From positions 1 to 64,000 of the forward strand of contig CAKOSE010000003.1 in assembly GCA_934102055.1 (NCBI GenBank): a stretch of DNA of 64,000 nt, given 5' to 3'. The notes under the pieces were generated by a model, which saw only the letters and a list, made by a program, of their open reading frames with translations, did not search any database and was not told where the DNA came from. Numbering within the stretch: the first letter of the stretch is position 1; each line of letters opens with the position of its first letter. The translations under genes were made by a program, and so were the position numbers. This DNA comes from an uncultured Bacilli bacterium (GTDB lineage: Bacteria; Bacillota_I; Bacilli_A; RF39; UBA660). Below, piece after piece: positions 19,058-27,159 of this stretch.

Positions 19058-19117
19058 CAAGATCTAAATATAAATTAATTATTATTTTTGTAAAATTTAC
19101 GTAAAAGTTACAGTTCA

Positions 19118-19158
19118 GACTAGATAATAAGTAAAAAATTATTTATCTAGTCTTTTTA
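19118..19158 (+). terminator. rho-independent terminator after addA
   Basis: GACTAGATAA and TTATCTAGTC form a long stem around an A/T loop, followed by TTTTTATTATT. The same palindrome could also be the subterminal hairpin of a decayed insertion sequence (see 19181-19256). Confidence 0.65.
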
Positions 19159-19180
19159 TTATTAACTATACTATAGTAAT

Positions 19181-19256
19181 AGTTCAGACGCTGGGGTGTT
19201 TTTCTCAAACGATCATAATGGCGTTTCCAATGGCAGTAGTTCCTCTCGCCTCATAA
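19181..19256 (-). other. unexplained GC-richer structured element; possible insertion-sequence right-end or ncRNA remnant
   Basis: Within the 364-base gap between addA and xfp lies a 75-base block clearly richer in G+C than its surroundings. It is bounded by GGGGT and ACCCC, with an inner GGCG/CGCC pairing. AGTTCAGAC occurs at its edge (19181-19189) and again at 19112-19120, flanking the palindrome at 19118. On the minus strand it holds a short open stretch reading YYEARGTTAIGNAIMIV and then a stop. The arrangement resembles a right end of an IS200/IS605-type element (hairpin plus conserved 3' RNA-like block) without its genes. It could instead be a structured RNA. The remaining sequence up to the xfp promoter shows nothing else. 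Confidence 0.35.
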
Positions 19257-19395
19257 TAACCCCATAAATACCTATAACTAAATAACAGTCCTATAAAACT
19301 ACAAAAGTAATTTTATAAGACTTTTTCTATGCAAACATATTTTCTCTTTTTTATGAAAACTTTCTTTTATTATTTATTTTTTATCTGTTATAGGA

Positions 19396-19401
19396 TATAA
19401 T
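19396..19401 (+). promoter_or_regulatory. -10 element upstream of xfp
   Basis: TATAAT about 29 bases before the xfp start; the -35 region is T-rich and not clear. Confidence 0.4.
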
Positions 19402-19424
19402 TAATACATGATAGGAGGAATATG

Positions 19425-21734
19425 ATGGGAAGAGTTCTAAGTGATACTGAGCTTAATGCTTTAAATTGTTATTGGATGGCTACAAATTATTTATCCTTAT
19501 GTCAGCTTTATTTATGGGATAATGTACTGCTTAAAAGACCTTTAACTATTTCTGATATAAAACCTAAAGTTATTGGTCATTGGGGTACTGCTCCAGGACA
19601 AAACTTTATTTATGCCCACTTAAACAGAATAGTAAAAAAATATGATTATGATGTCATGTATATATCTGGTCCTGGTCACGGAGGAGAGGCCATGATCGCT
19701 AATTCTTATTTAGAAGAAGTTTATTCTAAATTTTATCCAGAAATTACTTTAGATGAATCTGGTCTTACAAAACTATGTAAAAGATTTAGCTTTCCAGGAG
19801 GAGTATCTTCTCATGTTGCCCCAGATGTTCCTGGTTCTATAAACGAGGGTGGGGAACTTGGATATAGTTTATCTCATGCGTATGGTGCAGTTTTAGACAA
19901 CAAAGATTTATACGCAGTATGTGTTATAGGAGATGGCGAAGCAGAAACAGGACCCCTTGCAGCATCTTGGAATATTAACAAAATAATCAATCCAAAAAAT
20001 GATGGTATGGTTTTACCAATTCTTCATTTAAACGGTTATAAAATTGCCAATCCTACCATCATGGGAAGAATGACAGATAAAGAACTAACCAATTTATTTA
20101 CAGGATATGGCTATAAACCTTATATAGTCTCAGGCAGTGATCCACGTTACATGCACGAAGAAATGGCAAATGTTCTTGAAAAAGTATTTAACGATTTTTC
20201 TTTTATAAAACGTGGCTCTTCCATTAAATATCCTATGATTATACTAAGAAGTCCTAAAGGCTGGGGATGTCCTAAAGAATTTAATGGAAAACCCATCGAA
20301 GGAACCTTTCGTTCCCACCAAATACCTATTACAGTTACTGACGATGAATCCCTAAAGATCCTTGAAAAATGGCTTTTATCTTACAAACCAAGTATGCTCT
20401 TTAATCCAGATGGTTCGCTTAAATCATTTATAAAAGATACATTACCTAGATTCAACAAGAGAATTAGTTTTAATAAAAGTGCAAACGGAGGCCTTTTAAG
20501 AGAAAAACTAAATTGTCCTGATTTCAAAGAATATGCCATTTCTGTAAAACCTTTTGAAACCAAATGTAGTGATATGATGGTTCTAGGTTCCTATGTTAGA
20601 GACCTAATTAGACTTAACTCTGATAAATTCAAAGTATTTGGTCCAGATGAAGCCTTGTCAAACAGACTTAACCACGTCTTTGAAGTCACAGATAGAAAAT
20701 GGAACAGTAAAACTTATCCCTATGATGAATTCCTATCCGTTAATGGTTCTGTTATAGATTCAATTTTATCAGAACATGTTTGCGAAGGATTACTTGAAGG
20801 ATATCTCCTAACAGGAAGACATGGTTTCATGCATTCTTATGAAGCCTTTATTAGAATTATAGATTCCATGACAAGTCAACATGCAAAATGGCTTAAAGTA
20901 ACAAAAGACTTATCTTGGAGAGAACCTATATCTTCCTTAAATTACGTTTTATCCTCTCATATATGGCAACAAGATCATAATGGATTTACCCATCAAGATC
21001 CAGGATTCCTAAACCATGTTGCAACAAAAAAAGCATCCATCAGCAGAATTTATCTACCAATAGATGCCAATACATTACTATCAGTATTTGATCACGTTGT
21101 TAAGACAAAAGATTATATCAATGTAGTGGTAGCATCTAAACATATTAGCAACCAATGGCTTTCTATGAAAGATGCCATTAAACATTGTAAAGAAGGACTT
21201 GGCGAACTAAACTTTATAAGTGATAAATGTGATGATCCAGATCTAGTTCTTGTATCATGTGGGGATACCCCAAATATTGAAATTATCGCCGCAAAAAGAA
21301 TCATTGATAAGTTTTTAGACATAAAAACAAGAGTTATCAATGTTGTTGACTTAATGAGACTTCAATCATCAACTGATCATCCCCATGGAATAAGTGATTC
21401 AGCATATGACAAATTATTTACTAAAGATAAACCTATCATATTTGCTTTTCACGGTTATCCTAACTTAATCCATTTACTTACTTATAAAAGAACTAACAGA
21501 AATATTCACGTTCACGGCTATAAAGAAGAGGGGACTATAACCACTCCATTTGATATGCGTGTCCAAAATGAAATAGATAGATATCATCTCGTACTTAGTG
21601 CCATTAAATATCTTAATATCCCGTCATCAGAAAAGAAAAACATCACAAATTATTGTAATGATAAACTAAAAGAACATCACGATTACATAAGAGAGCATGG
21701 TGTTGATATGCCAAGCGTTAATGAACTTACATAA
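19425..21734 (+). CDS. xfp: phosphoketolase (xylulose 5-phosphate/fructose 6-phosphate)
   Basis: A thiamine diphosphate enzyme of about 769 residues. It has GHWGTAPGQNFIYAHLNR, the family signature SGPGHGGEAM, SFPGGVSSHVAPDVPGS and the ThDP/Mg motif GDGEAETGPLA. The C-terminal half holds SRLxH-type sequence (SNRLNHVFEVTDRKW) and HGYPNLIHLLTYKR. It cleaves xylulose 5-phosphate, and often fructose 6-phosphate, to acetyl phosphate. With the transketolase at 53.2 kb this suggests heterofermentative or bifid-type sugar use. AGGAGG favours the second ATG of an ATGATG pair (19422 is possible). Convergent with the LytTR gene. Confidence 0.95.
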   Translation: MGRVLSDTELNALNCYWMATNYLSLCQLYLWDNVLLKRPLTISDIKPKVIGHWGTAPGQNFIYAHLNRIVKKYDYDVMYISGPGHGGEAMIANSYLEEVYSKFYPEITLDESGLTKLCKRFSFPGGVSSHVAPDVPGSINEGGELGYSLSHAYGAVLDNKDLYAVCVIGDGEAETGPLAASWNINKIINPKNDGMVLPILHLNGYKIANPTIMGRMTDKELTNLFTGYGYKPYIVSGSDPRYMHEEMANVLEKVFNDFSFIKRGSSIKYPMIILRSPKGWGCPKEFNGKPIEGTFRSHQIPITVTDDESLKILEKWLLSYKPSMLFNPDGSLKSFIKDTLPRFNKRISFNKSANGGLLREKLNCPDFKEYAISVKPFETKCSDMMVLGSYVRDLIRLNSDKFKVFGPDEALSNRLNHVFEVTDRKWNSKTYPYDEFLSVNGSVIDSILSEHVCEGLLEGYLLTGRHGFMHSYEAFIRIIDSMTSQHAKWLKVTKDLSWREPISSLNYVLSSHIWQQDHNGFTHQDPGFLNHVATKKASISRIYLPIDANTLLSVFDHVVKTKDYINVVVASKHISNQWLSMKDAIKHCKEGLGELNFISDKCDDPDLVLVSCGDTPNIEIIAAKRIIDKFLDIKTRVINVVDLMRLQSSTDHPHGISDSAYDKLFTKDKPIIFAFHGYPNLIHLLTYKRTNRNIHVHGYKEEGTITTPFDMRVQNEIDRYHLVLSAIKYLNIPSSEKKNITNYCNDKLKEHHDYIREHGVDMPSVNELT

Positions 21735-21743
21735 AAATATAAA

Positions 21744-21780
21744 AAACTAAAGGGCTTCATCTCTTTAGTTTATCATTTTT
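21744..21780. terminator. bidirectional terminator between xfp and the LytTR gene
   Basis: AAACTAAAG and CTTTAGTTT form a stem with T-rich tails in both directions; it overlaps the LytTR stop codon. Confidence 0.75.
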
Positions 21781-22475
21781 TCCTTATATAATCGCATCTT
21801 TAAAATTGGTCTTTTATCTCTTGCTATCATATCAGTTTCCAAATTCTCAAAATAAACAATACTATTAGTGGTATCATATTTCTTAATTGTTGCAAGATTT
21901 ATTATACAACTTCTATGAGTTTTCATAAAAAGTGATAAATCAAGTTTTTCTTCTAATCCATTTATAGTTTCTTTAATCGTAAATGTATCATTTTTTGTAT
22001 GAATTATACAATAATTTTGATTATTTCCCTTTTCTATATAATAAATACTACTATATGGTATTTTAAAAAGTTCTCCATTTAGATGAAAATTTAATGTTTG
22101 ATCATAATTTAATATATTATATGCCTTATATAGTGCCTCTTTTAAAGTATTATTTATTTGACTAGTTTCCTCAATATAATTTAGTATCAACAAATCATTA
22201 TTAAGTAGATTCATCTTTATATTTTCAGTATCACTAACTATTATTATTTGACTAGTCCAGTCATTATTTTCTCTTATCTTTTGTGCTACTTCTAAAGCCT
22301 TTTCTATAGAAGATTCTCCTAGTATATAAATATTCCTATTATAATTCTCTTGTCTATAATTATCATAATCATATATCTTAAACTTTTCTTCTCTACTTCC
22401 TAAAAAATTTAATATTGCTATTTCATACTTTTCTCTTAACTCGTATCTTTCTTCTTTTATTATAAAATTAACCAT
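21765..22475 (-). CDS. LytTR-type DNA-binding response regulator-like protein
   Basis: A 236-residue regulator. The C-terminal LytTR domain (about residues 130-233) shows IPYSSIYYIEKGNNQNYCII, a TIKETINGLEEKL segment and FMKTHRSCIINL, the DNA-contact signature. The N-terminus (about 1-115) looks like a receiver fold (QIIIVSDTEN), but with a weak phospho-acceptor region. The reading frame extends 30 codons further, but AAGGGGGATATT places the start at 22475. No histidine kinase neighbour is seen, so it may be an orphan. An inverted repeat right before its ribosome site may be its own operator. Confidence 0.85.
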   Translation of the reverse strand: MVNFIIKEERYELREKYEIAILNFLGSREEKFKIYDYDNYRQENYNRNIYILGESSIEKALEVAQKIRENNDWTSQIIIVSDTENIKMNLLNNDLLILNYIEETSQINNTLKEALYKAYNILNYDQTLNFHLNGELFKIPYSSIYYIEKGNNQNYCIIHTKNDTFTIKETINGLEEKLDLSLFMKTHRSCIINLATIKKYDTTNSIVYFENLETDMIARDKRPILKMRLYKEKMIN

Positions 22476-22487
22476 AATATCCCCCTT

Positions 22488-22507
22488 AAGTGCAATTTTG
22501 GGCACTT
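22488..22507. promoter_or_regulatory. inverted repeat upstream of the LytTR gene
   Basis: AAGTGC, 8 bases, GCACTT, lying directly before the ribosome site of the LytTR gene. It may be an autoregulatory operator or a small leader hairpin. Confidence 0.4.
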
Positions 22508-22656
22508 GTTTATAAGTATAACTCACTTTTAAACTTTTGTATGCTAAAATGTTAAAGTTGCACATAAATTGCGTTTAAATGTTTTGTACCATAGTATTTA
22601 CTTTTGATTTTTTTCCTATTTTTTGTTAAAATAATTTATAGTGGGGAGGAGATATT

Positions 22657-23331
22657 ATGCCAACACATAAAATGCATATGGCTATTGCTAACAGAGTTAA
22701 TGAATATTTAAAACTAGATGATGATATGGTAATGATAGGTAGTGTTCTTCCGGACTTAACTATGGATAAAAGACATAGAGAAAGTCATTTCAAAAACGGA
22801 AAAGAAGGTGTCGAAGGTACTGCTAATCCTTATAAATTTTTACTAGAATGTAAAAAAGATTTAAGAAACCCTGTTATGGTTGGTTATTTAATCCATTTAC
22901 TTACTGACAGATATTTTAACAGTTACGTTTTTCAAAACTATTATATTTATGACGAGAACACTCACTTAATTGGAATTAGATTTCATGACGAAAAAGTTCT
23001 CATGCCAATTGAAAAAATAAGATATGAAAAACATAGAGATTTTTTTGTCTATGATAAATACCTAGTAGAACATAGCTTAGTCAAGAAGTTTAAAAATATC
23101 TCTTGCGTTTCTAATATAAAAAACTATTCATTTGCAAAATATGATAAAGATCTAATAAAAAAATACATAGAAAATGCCAATCTTGACATTGACAAGGCTC
23201 TTAAAGGTGAATTCTATAAACAACTTACAAATGATTATAAAGTTATGTCCTTAGAAGAACTTAATAAACAAATGACATTATGTGTTAACCAAATAGTTAA
23301 GTTTATGATAGGCTTAAGAAATGATTGGTAG
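22657..23331 (+). CDS. zinc-dependent phospholipase C-like (PF00882-type) protein
   Basis: A 224-residue protein. It begins MPTHKMHMAIANRVNEYL, followed by IGSVLPDLTMDKRHRESHF and GYLIHLLTDRYFN; these His and Asp residues are the zinc ligands of the zinc-dependent phospholipase C / S1-P1 nuclease-like family. There is no signal peptide, so it is probably cytoplasmic, unlike true secreted phospholipases. Such proteins are common and uncharacterised in gut Firmicutes. It starts after GGGGAGGAG and sits upstream of the RNase J-like gene with its own spacing. Confidence 0.8.
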   Translation: MPTHKMHMAIANRVNEYLKLDDDMVMIGSVLPDLTMDKRHRESHFKNGKEGVEGTANPYKFLLECKKDLRNPVMVGYLIHLLTDRYFNSYVFQNYYIYDENTHLIGIRFHDEKVLMPIEKIRYEKHRDFFVYDKYLVEHSLVKKFKNISCVSNIKNYSFAKYDKDLIKKYIENANLDIDKALKGEFYKQLTNDYKVMSLEELNKQMTLCVNQIVKFMIGLRNDW

Positions 23332-23408
23332 GGTTTTGTATTTTTTAGGAAAGTGTGGTATAATTGATACGTTGCTTACTATGTTGTAAAATTTAGAAAG
23401 GAGATAAT

Positions 23409-25055
23409 ATGAGTAAAATTAAAATTTTTGCCCTTGGAGGGCTTAATGAAAATGGAAAGAACATGTATGTTGTTAATGTAGATGAGAACATATTTGTTTT
23501 TGATGCTGGGCTTAAATATCCTAGTGCTAATATGCTTGGAGTTGATTATATAATTCCTAAGTATGATTATTTAATTAAGAATAAAAAGAAAATAAGGGGT
23601 ATTTTTCTAACACATGCCCATGATGGCAATATGGGAGCCATGCCTGATATTATGAAAGAAATGCCAGAAGTACCTGTTTATGCAACAAAATTTACTATGA
23701 CTGTTTTAAGAATGGAACTTGAAAAATATAATATAGAAGCAACTAATTTAAAAGAAATAAGACCCCATTCTAAACTAGATGTAGCAGGTTTTTCTATATT
23801 TCCAATAACTGTAACACATTCTATTCCGGAAACTGTAGCATTCGTTCTCTATACAAATGATGGTGCTATTGTATATGCAACTGATTTCGTGTTTGACTCT
23901 GCTATGCTCGGAGCATACAAAACTGATATTGGTAAACTAGCATACGTTGGTAAACAAGGTGTTTTATGCCTTATGGCTGAATCAAGCTATGCCTATAGAG
24001 AAGGACATACCAGTCCAAAACATAGAATATCCAAAGAAGTTTGGGACTTACTAAATCAAACAGATGAAAGAGTTATAATAAGTATTTTTCCAGAACACGT
24101 ATATCGCATTCAAGAAATATTTGATCAAGTAGCAAAAACAAAAAGAAAAATAGTCCTTATGGGAAGAAAACTTCAAAGACTTGTAAACTATGCAAAAGAA
24201 TTTAAATATCTACATTACGAAGATGAAATGATCGGAGATTTATCTAATATTAACGATAAAGATTCTGTTATTCTAATCGCGGACGATAAAGAAAAATCAT
24301 TCGCATCACTAGAAAAAATCATAAGTAGGTACGATAAATACATTACTTTAAAAGAAGGAGATACAGTTCTAATTGCAGAACCTATTTATCCTGGTAATGA
24401 AAAGAAAGTTGCAAAAATAATGGATGATTTATCTAGAATTGATGTTGAAGTAGTAACTTTACCTTTTAAAACACATGCACTTCATCACCCATCAAGCGAA
24501 GACTTAATGCAAATGATTAACTTAATGAATCCAAAATACTACTTTCCAATAAAAGGAGAGTATAGATACCAATACATGAACGCATCAGTCGCAGAACAAG
24601 CTGGTATGGACTCTGATAGAATTCTTCTTAAACAAAATGGTGACGTTATCAATTTCGTTAACGGTAAACTAATTCAAAAACCAGAACATATTGAAGCAGA
24701 TGATATCCTTATCGATGGAAATAGTTCAGACGATATAGGAGATCTTGTCCTAAAAGATAGAGAACTTCTATCAAAAAATGGTATCGTTATAGTAAGTGCA
24801 ACACTAGATAAAAAAACAAAAAAAATAATCGCAGATCCACAAATACTAACAAGAGGATTCATCTATGTAAAAGATAATCTTGATATAGTTGAAAAAACCG
24901 AAGCCATTTCTAAAGAAGTAATCGAAGAATGTATTAAAGGGAAAAAAGTAGATTTCACAGGTATAAAAGTAAAAATAAGAGAAAGACTAAGTGCTTATTT
25001 TAATGAAGAAACAGGGTCTGTCCCTATGATTATTACAGTTATACTTGAAATATAA
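23409..25055 (+). CDS. RNase J family protein with degenerate active site (J2-like)
   Basis: A 548-residue protein with RNase J architecture: metallo-beta-lactamase, beta-CASP (VIISIFPEHVYRIQEIFD, VLMGRKLQRL) and C-terminal domains. It keeps THSIPET, ATDFVFD and the GEYRYQYM region. The metal motif HxHxDH is altered: the DNA at 23614-23631 reads CAT GCC CAT GAT GGC AAT, giving His-Ala-His-Asp-Gly-Asn. The C-terminal HGEYR His is Lys (FPIKGEYR). Two or more metal ligands are therefore missing, and the protein is probably a poor or non-catalytic partner like Bacillus RNase J2. An active J1 should exist elsewhere. The ribosome site is AAAGGAG. Confidence 0.9.
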   Translation: MSKIKIFALGGLNENGKNMYVVNVDENIFVFDAGLKYPSANMLGVDYIIPKYDYLIKNKKKIRGIFLTHAHDGNMGAMPDIMKEMPEVPVYATKFTMTVLRMELEKYNIEATNLKEIRPHSKLDVAGFSIFPITVTHSIPETVAFVLYTNDGAIVYATDFVFDSAMLGAYKTDIGKLAYVGKQGVLCLMAESSYAYREGHTSPKHRISKEVWDLLNQTDERVIISIFPEHVYRIQEIFDQVAKTKRKIVLMGRKLQRLVNYAKEFKYLHYEDEMIGDLSNINDKDSVILIADDKEKSFASLEKIISRYDKYITLKEGDTVLIAEPIYPGNEKKVAKIMDDLSRIDVEVVTLPFKTHALHHPSSEDLMQMINLMNPKYYFPIKGEYRYQYMNASVAEQAGMDSDRILLKQNGDVINFVNGKLIQKPEHIEADDILIDGNSSDDIGDLVLKDRELLSKNGIVIVSATLDKKTKKIIADPQILTRGFIYVKDNLDIVEKTEAISKEVIEECIKGKKVDFTGIKVKIRERLSAYFNEETGSVPMIITVILEI

Positions 25056-25061
25056 CCACAC

Positions 25062-25090
25062 AAAAAGAGCTTTTTATAGCTCTTTTTATT
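25062..25090. terminator. bidirectional terminator between the RNase J and LCP genes
   Basis: AAAAAGAGC, TTTTTATA, GCTCTTTTT; the stem works on both strands between convergent genes. Confidence 0.8.
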
Positions 25091-27077
25091 GTTCAGGATT
25101 ATCATCATTAAGGTCATCTTTATCAGGTGTAGGTTCCTTTTCTTCCTCTTGTTTTTTATCCTCATCAATTATTACTTGTTCTTTTTTTCCTTCTTTTTTA
25201 GTATTATTATCTTCTTTAGGCACCACTACTTGTGTTTTAACCTTTGCAACAGTAAGAGTAACACTTCCACTTATTAAATCTGTTCTTTTTCCCTCTGGAT
25301 AACCTTGTGATATAATTTGACCATCATAGTAACCACTTGAAACTACCTTTGTAGTAACACTTGCACTTAATCCATTATTAGCAAGCCATCCTCTTGCATA
25401 GCTTTCACTTTTACCAACAAAATTTGGTAGTAGGGTATAAGTTTTAGCGCCTGTTACAACATCATTTCCTATTGTAGTTTGTTTATATTCTTTTTCTATA
25501 CTAAAATTCATTTTCTTAATTAACTTTACTTGTTCTAATCCTAAGTTTTGTTTCATTACTGAAACTATTTGTTTTAAACTCTCTTCATTAGGAATATAAT
25601 CATATAATACTAATCCCATTCCTTCATCATATATCATTTGACCAGCACCTTGTAAGTATAATTGTTGCATATTTATTAAATTTCCTTCAGTACTAGTTTT
25701 AAACAAATTCTTTGCAATGTCATAAAATGATAATATTTGTTTAGTAGTAAAGTTTGTATCCATATTCTTACTTATTGTATCTAATATCGTTAACATCTGA
25801 TTAGCACTTTTTACACTCTTTAATTTATTCAATATTCCTTGAACCACTAATTGTTGATTTACTCCACGTTGTAAATCCCCAGTCGTTAATGTTTTTCTAT
25901 GTCTTGCAAGTGCTAAAGCCTGTTCTCCATTTAATGTTTGTTCTCCTTTTTTAAGACATATTAAATTATTTTGTTTAGTTGATCTTTTAGAGTTAGATTC
26001 GCAAAAGTCCAAAGGAACATCCACAGTTATTCCATTTAATGCTTCAACCAGTTTTACTACACCTTGAAAGTTTATCTTTACATAATAATCTATATTTATT
26101 CCCGTAAAGTTTTCAATTGTTTTAATCATACAACTTTCACCATTCCATGCAGCATGTGTTATCTTATTTTCCTTTTGATTAGCAAAACATGAAATAGGTA
26201 CATATGTATCTCTTGGAATACTAAGGATAGTAGCATTTAAAGTCTTTGGATTAAATGTTACCATCATTAAAGCATCACCATTTCCTGTTGCATTCTTAGA
26301 TAAAGTATCAGCAGTAGAATCTATACCCATGACTAACATAGTAAAAGGTTTATCTATCTTATCAGTGGTATTAAGATTTAACATATCATCCCCAGTATAT
26401 TTAGCAATCTCTTCCTTAGATAATGTCTTTTCCTTCTCATAAATTATCTTAGTATCAGTTTCTATATTCTTATATGTTGATTTAAACATACTAGGATAAT
26501 TCTTTCCTATTATCATTGCATCTATTTTTTTATTATATAAATCCTTTACTAAAGTTGATAGATCCTCGTATTCTACAACAGTATTAGTTTCTTTTAAATT
26601 TTGTTCCTTTATTATTTCAAGTCCTATTATATAACCATCTATAGAAGTTTCATCTGTAACTATACCTATTTTTTTATCTTTTAAATCCTTTTCAGAAGTT
26701 AATTTTGATTCCTTTTTAGTAGCAATAACAGAAGTATAAGTTATTTTATTTTTATTCATACTATCTAAAGAGTTATATGTCTTTGTAATAAGAAATCCTG
26801 CTAGAACTTGTGAAAATATTAGTATTATATTTATTATTATACCTATAGTTTTTTGTGATTTCTTTCCGCCCCTCCATAACTTTCTTGATACTAGAATAAG
26901 TAAAAGATTTATTAATATTAATATAAATATTCCAAAGTATCTAATTGTATTTTCTATTCCACTTATTCTATATATTGAAAAACATAAGAATAGGGAAGAG
27001 AGCATAGTTATTATGCTTACTATGTTTATTACTATTTTTTTTGGACTTATTTTTCTTGTTTGATTCGCCTCATTCAC
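25086..27077 (-). CDS. LytR-CpsA-Psr ligase with solute-binding-like insert and PASTA domain
   Basis: A 663-residue membrane protein. Three N-terminal membrane segments (about 14-94) are followed by a segment like a periplasmic solute-binding lobe (about 105-215, KKIGIVTDETSIDGY to DAMIIGKNY). The LCP catalytic domain spans about 243-400: KPFTMLVMGIDS, ALMMVTFNP, LSIPRDTYVPI, and ALALARHRKT with the Arg cluster. One PASTA domain (about 545-610, VGKSESYARGWLANNGLS) precedes an acidic charged tail. LCP enzymes attach glycopolymers to peptidoglycan. It starts with GTG after AGGAGG. The PASTA and binding-lobe fusion is unusual. Confidence 0.88.
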   Translation of the reverse strand: MNEANQTRKISPKKIVINIVSIITMLSSLFLCFSIYRISGIENTIRYFGIFILILINLLLILVSRKLWRGGKKSQKTIGIIINIILIFSQVLAGFLITKTYNSLDSMNKNKITYTSVIATKKESKLTSEKDLKDKKIGIVTDETSIDGYIIGLEIIKEQNLKETNTVVEYEDLSTLVKDLYNKKIDAMIIGKNYPSMFKSTYKNIETDTKIIYEKEKTLSKEEIAKYTGDDMLNLNTTDKIDKPFTMLVMGIDSTADTLSKNATGNGDALMMVTFNPKTLNATILSIPRDTYVPISCFANQKENKITHAAWNGESCMIKTIENFTGINIDYYVKINFQGVVKLVEALNGITVDVPLDFCESNSKRSTKQNNLICLKKGEQTLNGEQALALARHRKTLTTGDLQRGVNQQLVVQGILNKLKSVKSANQMLTILDTISKNMDTNFTTKQILSFYDIAKNLFKTSTEGNLINMQQLYLQGAGQMIYDEGMGLVLYDYIPNEESLKQIVSVMKQNLGLEQVKLIKKMNFSIEKEYKQTTIGNDVVTGAKTYTLLPNFVGKSESYARGWLANNGLSASVTTKVVSSGYYDGQIISQGYPEGKRTDLISGSVTLTVAKVKTQVVVPKEDNNTKKEGKKEQVIIDEDKKQEEEKEPTPDKDDLNDDNPEQ

Positions 27078-27131
27078 ATTTATAGCCTCCTTATGATAGT
27101 AATATTATATAATATATATTATAAGATATCA

Positions 27132-27159
27132 AGAAAAAAGATGGTGTTTTCCATCTTTA
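27132..27159 (-). terminator. rho-independent terminator of the PBP1 gene
   Basis: On the minus strand: AAAGATGG, AAAACA, CCATCTTT, then a T run; it lies at the PBP1 stop codon. Confidence 0.8.

Noticed and set aside
25045..25302. Ser-rich plus-strand frame over the LCP tail
   Set aside because: It is a shadow of the Lys/Glu-rich LCP C-terminus on the other strand.
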